Below, in pieces: positions 56,378 to 64,000 of a stretch of 64,000 nucleotides of DNA (positions are counted from its first letter, which is position 1; every line of letters starts with the position of its first letter). A model generated the notes under the pieces. That model searched no databases. It was not told where the DNA came from and saw only the letters and a list, made by a program, of their open reading frames with translations. This DNA is from Streptomyces paradoxus (GTDB taxonomy: Bacteria > Actinomycetota > Actinomycetes > Streptomycetales > Streptomycetaceae): positions 372,001 through 436,000 of the forward strand of contig NZ_JACHGV010000006.1 in assembly GCF_014202475.1 (NCBI RefSeq). The letters are read 5' to 3'. Position numbers and translations under genes: made by a program.

Positions 56378-58051
56378 GTGTTCGAAGAACCGGGCCATGA
56401 GCGTGTGATCGCGGGCCGCTACCGGCTGCTGGCACCGCTCGGCGAGGGCGGCATGGGAACGGTGTGGCGCGCCCGCGACGAGGTGCTGCACCGCGAGGTC
56501 GCCGTCAAGGAGGTGCGCGCCCCGGCCGGACTGGCGGGCGACGACGTGCAGCGGATGTACGCCCGGCTGGAGCGTGAGGCGTGGGCCGCCGCCCGGGTCG
56601 CCAACCACAACGTGGTGACGGTGTACGACGTGGCGACGGACGACGGCCGGCCGTGGATCGTCATGGAACTGGTCCGCGGACTCTCCCTGGCGGAGGTCCT
56701 GGACGCCGAGGGCCCGATGCCACCCCAGCGTGCCGCGCACATCGGCGCCGAGGTGCTGGCCGCGCTGCGGGCGGCGCACGAGGCCGGGGTGCTGCACCGC
56801 GATGTGAAACCGGCCAACGTGCTGATCTCGAACGACGGCCGGATCGTGCTCACCGACTTCGGCATCGCCATGGTCGAGGGCAGCTCTGCGCTGACCATGA
56901 CCGGGGAGGTCATCGGCTCTCCGGAGTTCCTCGCCCCGGAGCGGGCCCTCGGCCGTACGCCGGGCCCGGAGTCGGACCTGTGGTCGCTCGGCGTGCTGCT
57001 GTACGCGGCGGTCGAGGGCCACTCCCCCTTCCGTCACGACACCCCGCTGAGCACACTGCGGGCGATCGTCGACGAGGAGCTGCCGCCGCCGTACCGGGCG
57101 GGTCCGCTCACCCCGGTGATCGAGGGGCTGCTGCGCAAGGACCCCGAGCAGCGGCTGCCGCCCGAGCGGGCCGAGCAGGATCTGCGGGCCGTCGCGGCGG
57201 GCGGCTCGCCGGGCCCGGACATGACCCGGGCGGTGGCGTTCCCGCCGACCGTCGCGGGCCACCCCGAGCCGGCTCCCACGCCCCCGATGCCGTTCCCCGG
57301 CCCGCCGGGGGACTCCGGGCCGGCCACCACCACGGCTGCCACCGGCCCGGACCGGGACCGCAGGGCGGGGCGGGTGCTGGTCGCCGGCGTGATCGCGCTG
57401 GCCCTCGCGGTGGGCGGTCTGACGTACGCGCTGCTCAACAACGGGGACGGCTCCGACGGCAACGACCAGGGGGCCGGGGACACCACGCCCACGGCGACCA
57501 GGAAACCCCCGGAGAACAGCGCGAGCGAGAAGTCCAGCCCGTCGCCGACCCCGAGCGAGAGCAAGGAGAGCAGTCCGCCGCCGCAGTCGGTGCGGGTCTC
57601 CCTGGAGGGCCGGCGCACGGACTACGCGGGCACCTGTCCGCCGCCGAACGCCCAGGCGCCGGAGTTCACGGCGACGCTCACGGTGGGGCGGCTGCCGGCC
57701 GAGGTGAGCTACCGCTGGGTGACGCGGGACGGCCAGGTGCTGGACGGAGGCTGGAAGACGCTGTCGTTCGCGGAGGGCGGCGGCCGTTCGAAGCAGGACA
57801 CGGTGCGGGTGACGACCGAGGCGGAGACCGGGACGTTCGAGAACGAGATCAGCGTGGAGGTACGGGAGCCGGTGCGGACGACGTCCGACTCGGTGCCGTT
57901 CTCCGTGACCTGCGAGACGGAGACCCCGACAGGCGGGGCCTCCCCTTCTCCTTCCGGCACGGACCCGGACTCGGGCCCGGACTCAGGCCCGGATGCGGAC
58001 TCGGACTCCGGCTCCGGTTCCGGCTCCGGTTCCGGCTCCGGCTCCGGCTGA
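56378..58051 (+). CDS. Membrane Ser/Thr protein kinase (PASTA-less)
   Basis: A 557-residue kinase starting GTG 56378. The catalytic domain (residues 13-270) has Gly-rich LGEGGMGTVW, K44, HRDVKPAN with D142, DFG at D160 and activation-loop Thr173/Thr175. A membrane helix spans residues 331-353. The outside part is a Ser/Pro-rich linker followed by a single beta-sandwich-like domain (RTDYAGTCPPPNAQAP, LPAEVSYRWVTRDG) and a Gly/Ser/Asp tail. It would phosphorylate cytoplasmic targets in response to an external signal. The lipase gene faces it only 4 bases away. Confidence 0.95.
   Translation: MFEEPGHERVIAGRYRLLAPLGEGGMGTVWRARDEVLHREVAVKEVRAPAGLAGDDVQRMYARLEREAWAAARVANHNVVTVYDVATDDGRPWIVMELVRGLSLAEVLDAEGPMPPQRAAHIGAEVLAALRAAHEAGVLHRDVKPANVLISNDGRIVLTDFGIAMVEGSSALTMTGEVIGSPEFLAPERALGRTPGPESDLWSLGVLLYAAVEGHSPFRHDTPLSTLRAIVDEELPPPYRAGPLTPVIEGLLRKDPEQRLPPERAEQDLRAVAAGGSPGPDMTRAVAFPPTVAGHPEPAPTPPMPFPGPPGDSGPATTTAATGPDRDRRAGRVLVAGVIALALAVGGLTYALLNNGDGSDGNDQGAGDTTPTATRKPPENSASEKSSPSPTPSESKESSPPPQSVRVSLEGRRTDYAGTCPPPNAQAPEFTATLTVGRLPAEVSYRWVTRDGQVLDGGWKTLSFAEGGGRSKQDTVRVTTEAETGTFENEISVEVREPVRTTSDSVPFSVTCETETPTGGASPSPSGTDPDSGPDSGPDADSDSGSGSGSGSGSGSG
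57967..58048 (+). repeat. Low-complexity tandem repeat at the kinase 3' end
   Basis: Repeats of 6-base GGCTCC and related codons encode DSGPDSGPD and an SGSGSG tail. Such tracts vary in length by slippage. Confidence 0.7.
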
Positions 58052-58055
58052 GCGG

Positions 58056-58862
58056 TCAGTCGTTGCTGTTGAGCACCGGCAGGTAGCCGCCCGACTGGCC
58101 CGGTGCCTTCGGGTGGTAGGACTCACCGATGTTGAGCCAGCTGACGCTGTGCAGCCAGGAGTCGCCGGAGCAGATCTCGTGACCGGTGAAGGTGGTGCGG
58201 ACGTCGCCGAAGACGAAGCCATGGTTGGCGGCGCGCTTGGCGATGGCGGTGTTCAGGTAGTCGGAGGCGTCGTTGATGGCCTTGCGCTTGGTCTCGGACA
58301 GGCCGAGGCAGGTGGCGCCGAGCTTGTAGAAGCGGGGGTAGCCGAGGACCACGACCCGGGCGGCGGGGGCCTTGGAGCGGATGGCCGAGTACACGCCGTC
58401 GAGCTTGCCGGGGAGCGTGGAGTCGACGTACGCCCGGGCGGTGTTGATGCGGGAGACGCAGGCGCTGTCGGACTGGGTGACACAGGTCGTCATGACGTCG
58501 GCGAATCCGGCGTCGTTGCCGCCGACGCTGATCGAGACGAGGGCGGTGGAGGCGCTGAGCGGAGTGAGCTGATTCGCGAGAACATCACCCGTTCGGGCGC
58601 CCGAACAGGCGGTGAAGGCGAAGGCCGAGGGTGAGTTGGCGGCGGCCCAGAGGTAGGGATAGGCCTTCGTGCTGCGCTTGCAGTCGCCGCTGGAACTGAT
58701 GTAGCTGCCCGCTCCGACTCCGGAGGAGTAGGAGTCACCGAGCGCCACGTAGCCGCCAGTTGCGGCGAGTGAGGACGCCTGCGCCGTCGCCGCCCCGGAG
58801 AGGGCGGTGCCGACGGCGAGGAGGAGCGAGCTCACGAGGACGACAAGTCGGGAACGTCTCAT
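58056..58862 (-). CDS. Secreted SGNH (GDSL) lipase
   Basis: A 268-residue extracellular esterase/lipase, starting MRRSRLVVLV with a cleavable signal up to about residue 30. The catalytic serine is S44 in ALGDSYSSG, the oxyanion Asn is in SVGGNDAGF, and the Asp/His pair ends in ESYHPKA (His250). The length and motifs match the known Streptomyces extracellular GDSL lipases, for example the S. rimosus 268-residue lipase and S. coelicolor SCO1725. It cleaves short- to medium-chain esters. AGGGAGG lies before ATG 58862. Confidence 0.95.
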   Translation of the reverse strand: MRRSRLVVLVSSLLLAVGTALSGAATAQASSLAATGGYVALGDSYSSGVGAGSYISSSGDCKRSTKAYPYLWAAANSPSAFAFTACSGARTGDVLANQLTPLSASTALVSISVGGNDAGFADVMTTCVTQSDSACVSRINTARAYVDSTLPGKLDGVYSAIRSKAPAARVVVLGYPRFYKLGATCLGLSETKRKAINDASDYLNTAIAKRAANHGFVFGDVRTTFTGHEICSGDSWLHSVSWLNIGESYHPKAPGQSGGYLPVLNSND

Positions 58863-59197
58863 GGAACCTCCCTTTAGCAGGATCTCTGCCATAACCGTGG
58901 TAGCAGCTACGCGTGTTGACAGGAAGTGTCCATGCCAAGTCTTTTCGGTCCATCCGCGGATACTCGGCACGTTCCCCACACCTCGTGTTACACGTCGGGC
59001 CTCTCTTGTTGCGTGCCCATGACAGATTTGTTGATTGATGCTCAACTCCTTGTTCTACGCCGGTAGTTGGTCGAGGCTTTACTCCGGCCGAGAGCGGAAC
59101 GCGACGCTCCCGGGCCGTGTGCGCGAGCACGCGCACATCCCCCACACGACGCGCGCCCCACCCAGGCGCGCGCCGCCTAGAGGAGGACTCCCTCGTA
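58863..59197. other. Divergent promoter region for lipase and subtilisin
   Basis: 335 bases with lower GC than the genes. It holds the 11-base palindrome GTAGCAGCTAC at 58900-58910 (near the lipase leader), a TTGACA at 58916-58921 that lacks a good -10, and an 8-base stem TGTGCGCG/CGCGCACA at 59118-59137 in the subtilisin leader. An AGGAGG site precedes 59198. No gene is visible. Confidence 0.45.
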
Positions 59198-60403
59198 ATG
59201 GCACAACTGCGCAGCAAGAGACTCGGGTTCGCCGCACTCACCTCGCTGGCGACCGCCGCCCTCGTGGGCGGGCTCACCGCCCTCCCCGCCCAGGCCGCAC
59301 CCGCCGAGGGCCGGGTGCTCGCCGCGGACTCGCCGACCGCGATCAAGGACAGCTACCTCGTCACGCTCAAGAAGAGCGCCGGCCTGAAGGCCTCCTCGGC
59401 CGCGGGCAAGGGGCTGGTCGAGGAGTACGGCGGCTCGGTCGACAAGACGTTCGGCAAGGCGCTGAACGGCTACTCCGCCACCCTCTCCGCCACCGAGGCC
59501 CGGCGGCTCGCCGCCGACCCGGCGGTCGCCTCCGTCGAGCAGAACCAGCGCGTCAGCCTCGCCGCCACCCAGACCAACGCCCCCTGGGGTCTGGACCGCA
59601 TCGACCAGACCTCGCTCCCGCTGTCCGGCACCTACACCTACCCGGACAGCGCCGGCAGCGGCGTGACGGTCTACGTCATCGACACCGGCGTGCGCATCAC
59701 CCACCAGCAGATCAGCGGCCGTGCCGCACACGGCTACGACGCGGTCGACGGCGACAACAACGCCTCCGACGGCAACGGCCACGGCACCCATGTGGCCACC
59801 ACGATCGCGGGCTCGACCTACGGCGTCGCCAAGAAGGCGAAGATCGTGGGCGTGCGGGTGCTGAACAACAGCGGCTCCGGCACCACGGCCGGTGTGATCG
59901 CCGGCATCGACTGGGTGACGAACAACCACTCCGGCCCCTCGGTGGCCAACATGTCGCTCGGCGGCGGCGCCTCCGCCACCCTGGACACGGCGGTCCGCAA
60001 CTCCATAGCCAGCGGCGTCACGTACGCCGTCGCGGCGGGCAACAGCAGCACCACCGCCTCCTCGTCCTCGCCGGCCCGGGTCGCCGAGGCGATCACGGTC
60101 GGGGCCACCACCAACACCGACGCCAAGGCGAGCTACTCCAACTACGGCTCCGTGCTGGACATCTTCGCGCCCGGCTCCTCCATCACGGCCGGCTGGCACA
60201 CCGGCGACACCGCGACCAACACCATTTCCGGCACCTCGATGGCGACCCCGCACGTCGCGGGCGCGGCGGCGGTCTACCTGGCGGGCCACACCACGTCCAC
60301 CCCGGCCCAGGTCGCCACGGCCCTGGTGAACGGCGCCGTCACCGGCAAGGTCACCAGCGCGGGTTCGGGCTCGCCGAACCGGCTGCTGCAGATCGTGCAG
60401 TGA
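59198..60403 (+). CDS. Secreted subtilisin-like serine protease (S8)
   Basis: A 401-residue preproprotease. Residues 1-33 are the signal peptide, about 51-120 the I9 propeptide that folds and then inhibits the enzyme, and the mature domain starts near NAPWGLDRIDQ. The catalytic triad is D162 (VIDTGV), H198 (NGHGTHVA) and S347 (GTSMATPHVAG). The mature enzyme is about 280 residues, as in aqualysin/streptomycete alkaline proteases, with no C-terminal extension. It acts outside the cell on proteins. A strong terminator follows. Confidence 0.96.
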   Translation: MAQLRSKRLGFAALTSLATAALVGGLTALPAQAAPAEGRVLAADSPTAIKDSYLVTLKKSAGLKASSAAGKGLVEEYGGSVDKTFGKALNGYSATLSATEARRLAADPAVASVEQNQRVSLAATQTNAPWGLDRIDQTSLPLSGTYTYPDSAGSGVTVYVIDTGVRITHQQISGRAAHGYDAVDGDNNASDGNGHGTHVATTIAGSTYGVAKKAKIVGVRVLNNSGSGTTAGVIAGIDWVTNNHSGPSVANMSLGGGASATLDTAVRNSIASGVTYAVAAGNSSTTASSSSPARVAEAITVGATTNTDAKASYSNYGSVLDIFAPGSSITAGWHTGDTATNTISGTSMATPHVAGAAAVYLAGHTTSTPAQVATALVNGAVTGKVTSAGSGSPNRLLQIVQ

Positions 60404-60430
60404 CCGCGGATCGCACCGGCACCTGAACAC

Positions 60431-60467
60431 GCGTTCCCCGGAGGCCCTGATCGCCTCCGGGGAACGC
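60431..60467 (+). terminator. Strong terminator after the subtilisin gene
   Basis: Perfect 15-base arms (60431-60445 and 60453-60467) with a 7-base loop, followed by TGTTTATG. It is 27 bases past the stop. Confidence 0.88.
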
Positions 60468-60898
60468 ATGTTTATGCGAAGGGAACGTGCAACTTGCGTC
60501 GCACAAGGCGCCTGCCGCAACGAACAAACCAACAAAAACGTGAGGGGCCGTTCCAGGTCTTGCCATACGGGTTCAATCGTCAATACCGTCATACATCTCA
60601 CCCGCATCGGTCCGTCAGTACGCGGCTCTAGGGGAGGGCTCAAGGACCGCGACGAACCGGCGCGGGGCGCGGTAGGGGGGTGCCGTGCTCGGTGATCGCA
60701 ACTGTCTCCGGGCCGTGCCGCGCGGTCGGCTGCCGTTTTTCGCCGCCGGCCAGCTTTGCCAGCTCACCCGGCGTGCCGGAGCTTCACCCCGGCATGCCTC
60801 GCCATCTCGGCGTGCCCGGGTGAGAACCCCCCTTTCGAACCGGACTGGATCCGGACTGCCCTGGGGGGGCGGTCCACCGGACGAGAGGGACCAGACTC
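60468..60898 (+). other. Long intergenic region upstream of the glycosyltransferase operon
   Basis: About 430 bases with no gene. It begins AT-rich (around 60515-60540) and has a plausible sigma-HrdB promoter: TTGCCA at 60560-60565, 18-base spacer, TACCGT at 60584-60589. The remaining 300 bases before ATG 60899 would be an unusually long leader with several G/C-rich stems. I could not match it to a known riboswitch. Confidence 0.4.
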
Positions 60899-61720
60899 AT
60901 GAGCTCAGTTCTGCAGCCGGCCGCGACGGAGCAGCGTCCGCCGACCGCCTCCAAGTACCGACCCGTCTCCTCTCACCTGGCCATCGCGCCGCCGGTGAGC
61001 GTGGTGATCCCGGCCATGAACGAGGCGGAGAACCTGCCCTACGTCTTCAAGACCCTGCCCGACTGGATACATGAAGTGGTCCTGGTCGACGGCAACTCCA
61101 CCGACAACACCGTCGAGGTGGCCCGCGAGCTGTGGCCCGAGGTCAAGGTCGTCGAGCAGCGCGGCAAGGGCAAGGGCGACGCTCTGATCACCGGGTTCCA
61201 GGCCTGCACCGGCGACATCATCGTGATGGTCGACGCCGACGGCTCGGCGGACGGAGGTGAGATCCTCAGCTACGTCTCCGCCCTGGTCTCCGGCGCGGAC
61301 TTCGCCAAGGGCTCCCGCTTCGCCAACGGCGGCGGCACCGACGACATGACCTTCATCCGCAAGATGGGCAACTGGGCGCTGTGCACGGTCGTCAACCGCA
61401 AGTTCGGCGCCCGCTACACCGACCTCTGCTACGGCTACAACGCGTTCTGGCGGCACTGCCTCGACAAGATCGACCTGGACTGCACCGGCTTCGAGGTCGA
61501 GACCCTGATGAACATCCGGGTCGTCAAGGCCGGGCTCAAGGTGCAGGAGATCCCGAGCCACGAGTACCTGCGCATCCACGGCGTGAGCAATCTGCGGGCG
61601 GTGCGGGACGGGCTGCGCGTGCTCAGGGTGATCCTCCAGGAGCGCTCCAACCGCCGTGCCCTGCGCCGCCGTTCGCCCCGGTCGTCGATGCCGGCCGCGA
61701 TGCGGGGAGAGGTGTCTTGA
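60899..61720 (+). CDS. Family 2 glycosyltransferase, DPM1/dolichyl-phosphate mannosyltransferase-like
   Basis: A 273-residue GT-A enzyme. It has VVIPAMNEAENLPYVFKTL, VVLVDGNSTDNTVEVARE, a DxD in VMVDADGSADGG, and the acceptor region FEVETLMNIRVVKAGLKVQEIPSHE. It uses a nucleotide sugar to glycosylate a polyprenyl phosphate or glycan. There are no transmembrane helices. It is first of three overlapping genes with another glycosyltransferase and a deacetylase, so the product is likely a surface polysaccharide. Confidence 0.9.
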   Translation: MSSVLQPAATEQRPPTASKYRPVSSHLAIAPPVSVVIPAMNEAENLPYVFKTLPDWIHEVVLVDGNSTDNTVEVARELWPEVKVVEQRGKGKGDALITGFQACTGDIIVMVDADGSADGGEILSYVSALVSGADFAKGSRFANGGGTDDMTFIRKMGNWALCTVVNRKFGARYTDLCYGYNAFWRHCLDKIDLDCTGFEVETLMNIRVVKAGLKVQEIPSHEYLRIHGVSNLRAVRDGLRVLRVILQERSNRRALRRRSPRSSMPAAMRGEVS

Positions 61721-62715
61721 GCGGTCCCGGCATCTCCGTCGTGATCTGCGCGTACACCGAGGACCGCTGGGAGGACATCCTCGCGGCGGTCTCGTCGGTC
61801 CGCGCGCAGTCGCGGCCGGCCCTGGAGACGCTGCTGGTCGTCGATCACAACGAGACGCTCCGGGAGCGGCTCGCCAAGGAGTACAAGGAGTCCTCCGGGG
61901 ACGCCGTGGTGCGGGTGCTCGCCAACGCGGGCCCCCGCGGCCTGTCCGCCGGCCGCAACACCGGCATCGCCGCCGCGCGCGGTGAGGTCGTGGCCTTCCT
62001 CGACGACGACGCCGTGGCCGAGCGCGACTGGCTGCGGCACTTCGCCGAGGCGTACGGCGACCCGCGGGTGATGGCGGTCGGCGGGCGCACGGTGCCGGTC
62101 TGGGCGTCGGGGCGGCGGCCGGACTGGTTCCCGGAGGAGTTCGACTGGGTGGTGGGCTGCACCTACCGGGGTCTGCCGCGCGGCCGGGTCCGGGTGCGCA
62201 ACGTGCTCGGCGGCAACGCCTCGTTCCGCCGCAGTGCCTTCGACGCGGCGGGGGGCTTCGCCACCGGCATCGGCCGGGACGGCGACAAACGCCCGCTGGG
62301 CTGCGAGGAGACGGAACTGTGCATCCGCCTCAGCCGCGCCCGGCCCGACGCGGTACTGCTGATCGACGACCGGGCGGTGATCCACCACCGGGTGCCCGAG
62401 ATCCGCGAGCACTTCCGCTACTTCCGCACCCGCACCTACGCCGAGGGCCTGTCCAAGGCCCTGGTGGCCCGGAGCGTCGGCGCCGAGAAGGGCCTGGAGT
62501 CGGAGCGCCGTTACGCCACGCGCGTCCTGCCGGCCGGGGTGGCGCGGGGGCTGCGGGACGCCCTGCTGGCCCGGCCGGGCGGGGCGGGGCGGGCCGGCGC
62601 GATCGTGGCCGGGGTGCTGACGGCGGCGGGCGGTTACGTCGTCGGCAGCGTCCGTGCCCGCCGGGGCGGCACCACGTTCCGGGTACCCGCGGTGGAGGTG
62701 GCGGCCCGTGAGTGA
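61717..62715 (+). CDS. Family 2 glycosyltransferase with TTG start
   Basis: A 332-residue GT-A enzyme. The motifs SVVICAYTEDRWEDILAAV, NAGPRGLSAGRNTGIAAARG and a DDD in VAFLDDDAVAERDW show the sugar-nucleotide and metal site, and CEETELCIRLSRARP the acceptor site. TTG 61717 overlaps the previous stop (TTGA) and has GGGGAGAGG before it. The C-terminus has a weak hydrophobic segment (AGAIVAGVLTAAGGYVVGS), perhaps membrane attached. It likely extends the same glycan. Confidence 0.9.
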   Translation: MSGPGISVVICAYTEDRWEDILAAVSSVRAQSRPALETLLVVDHNETLRERLAKEYKESSGDAVVRVLANAGPRGLSAGRNTGIAAARGEVVAFLDDDAVAERDWLRHFAEAYGDPRVMAVGGRTVPVWASGRRPDWFPEEFDWVVGCTYRGLPRGRVRVRNVLGGNASFRRSAFDAAGGFATGIGRDGDKRPLGCEETELCIRLSRARPDAVLLIDDRAVIHHRVPEIREHFRYFRTRTYAEGLSKALVARSVGAEKGLESERRYATRVLPAGVARGLRDALLARPGGAGRAGAIVAGVLTAAGGYVVGSVRARRGGTTFRVPAVEVAARE

Positions 62716-63508
62716 CACCCGCGTACCGATCCTCATGTACCACGCGGTCGCGGCCGACCCGAACGACGCGACCCGTGCCCTGTCGGTGACCCCGGAGGCC
62801 TTCGCCGAGCAGATGGCGGTGCTCGCCGGCCGGGGGCTCACGCCGGTCACCACGGCCGGACTGGCCGCGTGCTGGCGCTCCGGCCGGCCGCTGCCCGACC
62901 GGCCGGTCCTCATCACCTTCGACGACGGCTACGAGGGTGTGCACCGGCACGCCCTCCCCGCGCTCGCCAAGCACGGCTTCCCCGCCACCCTGTTCGTCTC
63001 GACGGGGTGGCTCAGGGGGCCGTACGACACCGGGGGCGGCCTGGACACCATGCTGGACTGGGACCAGGTCCGCGAACTCGCGGCGCAGGGTGTGGAGATC
63101 GGCGGGCACAGCCACAGCCACCCGCAGCTCGACCAGGTCTCCGACGCCACGCTGCGGTTCGAGCTGATCCACTGCAAGGAGATCGTCTCGGATCAGCTGG
63201 GCACCGTACCGGCCTCGTTCGCCTATCCCTACGGCTACTCCAGCCGCCGGGTCCGGCAGGCGGTGCGCGAGACGGGCTACGCCCAGGCCCTCGCCGTCGG
63301 CAACGGTCTCGCGCGGCGGGCGCAGGGGCCGTACGCGCTGCGGCGGCTGACGGTGCGCCGCAGCACGGGCATCGAGGAGTTCGAGCGCGTGATCGAGGGG
63401 CGCGGGATCACCCGTACGTTCGCCGGGGACCGCGCCCTGACCAAGGGGTACGCCATGGTCCGCAGGGCCCGGCAGGCACGTCGGCTGGTCGCCCGCTCCT
63501 GGGGCTGA
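62708..63508 (+). CDS. Polysaccharide deacetylase (NodB/CE4)
   Basis: A 266-residue enzyme with the CE4 metal motifs: MYHAVA at the start, LITFDDGYEGVHRHALPAL with the catalytic Asp-Asp, and IGGHSHSHPQL with the two zinc histidines. FAYPYGYSS is the C-terminal motif. It removes acetyl groups from N-acetylated sugar polymers. There is no signal peptide, so it would act on lipid-linked or cytoplasmic intermediates. GTG 62708 overlaps the upstream gene by 8 bases. Confidence 0.93.
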   Translation: MSDTRVPILMYHAVAADPNDATRALSVTPEAFAEQMAVLAGRGLTPVTTAGLAACWRSGRPLPDRPVLITFDDGYEGVHRHALPALAKHGFPATLFVSTGWLRGPYDTGGGLDTMLDWDQVRELAAQGVEIGGHSHSHPQLDQVSDATLRFELIHCKEIVSDQLGTVPASFAYPYGYSSRRVRQAVRETGYAQALAVGNGLARRAQGPYALRRLTVRRSTGIEEFERVIEGRGITRTFAGDRALTKGYAMVRRARQARRLVARSWG

Positions 63509-63511
63509 CCT

Positions 63512-63569
63512 GCACGGGGGCGACATGCCGCGTGCACCGGGAAACCGGGTGCACGCGGCCTCCCCGTGC
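63512..63569 (+). terminator. Two-tier hairpin after the glycan operon
   Basis: A 12-base perfect stem (63527-63538 with 63548-63559) nested in an outer stem GCACGGGG/CCCCGTGC (63512-63519 and 63562-63569). It ends the glycan operon before the next gene. Confidence 0.82.
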
Positions 63570-63583
63570 CGGATCATGGCGGC

Positions 63584-64000
63584 ATGTCTGGAAACCCGCA
63601 CGAGGCGCTGCCGATCCGGCTCAACGTCGACGACTCCGACTCCCCGTCCGACGTCGTCGACGCGCTGTTCCTCGGCCGCTTCGCGACGGGCGAGCAGCCG
63701 TACTCCCACGCGGTGAACATCGACCGCGTGCGGTCCGGGGCGACGCTGATGCCGTCCGGCGCCCGGGTGCTGCGCGTCGCCCGGGACGACGACCGCAGCG
63801 CGACGCTCGCCGAGGGCGACGGCTGGACGCTGCTGGTCTCCCGCTGGAACCGGGGCGCCGACGTCACGGTGACGGCCACCAGCGAGGAGCTCGCGAAGAA
63901 GGTTCTCGACCAGGCCACGGACGGCGCGGCGGACGAGCCCGAACCGCAGCCGGAGAACGTCACGATGGGCTTCTGGTACGTCTCCCCGCGCCGCGGCCCG
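63584..64000 (+). CDS. DUF5925 / AAA ATPase protein, N-terminal part
   Basis: The first 139 codons of a gene running past the window. The start MSGNPHEALPIRLNVDDSDS and FLGRFATGEQPYSHAVN match the DUF5925 N-terminal domain that precedes an AAA ATPase in Streptomyces. The ATPase motifs should follow after the window end. The role is unknown; AAA domains remodel proteins with ATP. ATG 63584. Confidence 0.8.
   Translation, partial: MSGNPHEALPIRLNVDDSDSPSDVVDALFLGRFATGEQPYSHAVNIDRVRSGATLMPSGARVLRVARDDDRSATLAEGDGWTLLVSRWNRGADVTVTATSEELAKKVLDQATDGAADEPEPQPENVTMGFWYVSPRRGP

Noticed and set aside
58916..58944. TTGACA as a subtilisin promoter -35 element
   Set aside because: No -10 of TAnnnT form at 16-19 bases, and it is about 280 bases from the gene.
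60590..60898. A c-di-AMP or other riboswitch in the glycosyltransferase leader
   Set aside because: I could not find the conserved motifs of any riboswitch family I know; only unspecific G/C-rich stems.

Overview
The window is a 64 kb stretch of a high-GC (about 72% by eye) actinobacterial chromosome, almost certainly Streptomyces. Third-codon positions are nearly all G or C, GTG/TTG starts and ATGA/GTGA stop-start overlaps are common, and there are many TetR regulators and secreted enzymes. Only one TTA codon was noticed at the start of a gene. Gene order resembles, from memory only, the S. coelicolor core-arm region running from soxR (recalled as SCO1697) past hmgA (SCO1715) to an extracellular SGNH lipase (SCO1725). 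I see no rRNA, tRNA, CRISPR array, insertion sequence or phage gene. This reads as conserved chromosome rather than an island.

Layout. 1-1306: end of a gluconate/idonate-type sugar-acid dehydrogenase pair. 1377-5341: a Tat-exported molybdenum oxidoreductase with its cytochrome b partner, an APC permease and a hypothetical protein. 5706-8889: DMT transporter, NUDIX hydrolase, two DUF202 membrane proteins, quinone oxidoreductase. 9089-11343: a kinase-like phosphotransferase plus acyl-CoA dehydrogenase pair resembling the 4-hydroxyacyl-CoA (LvaA/LvaC, ACAD10/11) system. 11627-14773: SpoIIE phosphatase, B12-binding protein and STAS protein in one tight operon. 14712-17769: SDR, acyl-CoA synthetase and TetR operon. 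17920-25068: NamZ-like muramidase, alpha/beta hydrolase, penicillin-acylase-type Ntn hydrolase, zinc-ribbon protein, BKACE enzyme. 25136-30877: soxR, MaoC/TetR pair, acyl-CoA dehydrogenase/TetR pair, ArsR-like regulator and a frameshifted DMT transporter.

30866-41839 is mostly minus strand: an MHS-type transporter, an alcohol/aldehyde dehydrogenase operon, an orphan MalK-like ATPase, a sortase relic, an MFS plus citrate transporter operon and a cytoplasmic molybdopterin oxidoreductase. 41981-49186: TetR with lipoprotein, homogentisate dioxygenase and GntR, an orphan type ISP-like protein, and a TetR/DrrAB-type exporter. 49358-56263: an ECF sigma/anti-sigma pair facing a DUF4331, TPR and Ni/Co-transporter operon. 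56378-64000: Ser/Thr kinase, SGNH lipase, subtilisin, a two-glycosyltransferase plus polysaccharide deacetylase operon, and the start of a DUF5925/AAA protein.

How genes fit together. Several catabolic units (phosphotransferase/ACAD, SDR/ligase/TetR, MHS transporter, molybdopterin oxidoreductase) carry related upstream palindromes with an ACCGACCGGT-like core, suggesting one TetR regulon. A second TetR (28451) has its palindrome both at its own acyl-CoA dehydrogenase partner and at the distant aldehyde/alcohol dehydrogenase operon. The most unusual module is the 11.6-14.8 kb operon. Its middle gene carries the W-x9-EH and ExHxx motifs of CarH-type light-sensing adenosylcobalamin proteins, between a PP2C phosphatase and a STAS antagonist, which would make a B12/light-controlled partner-switching pathway.
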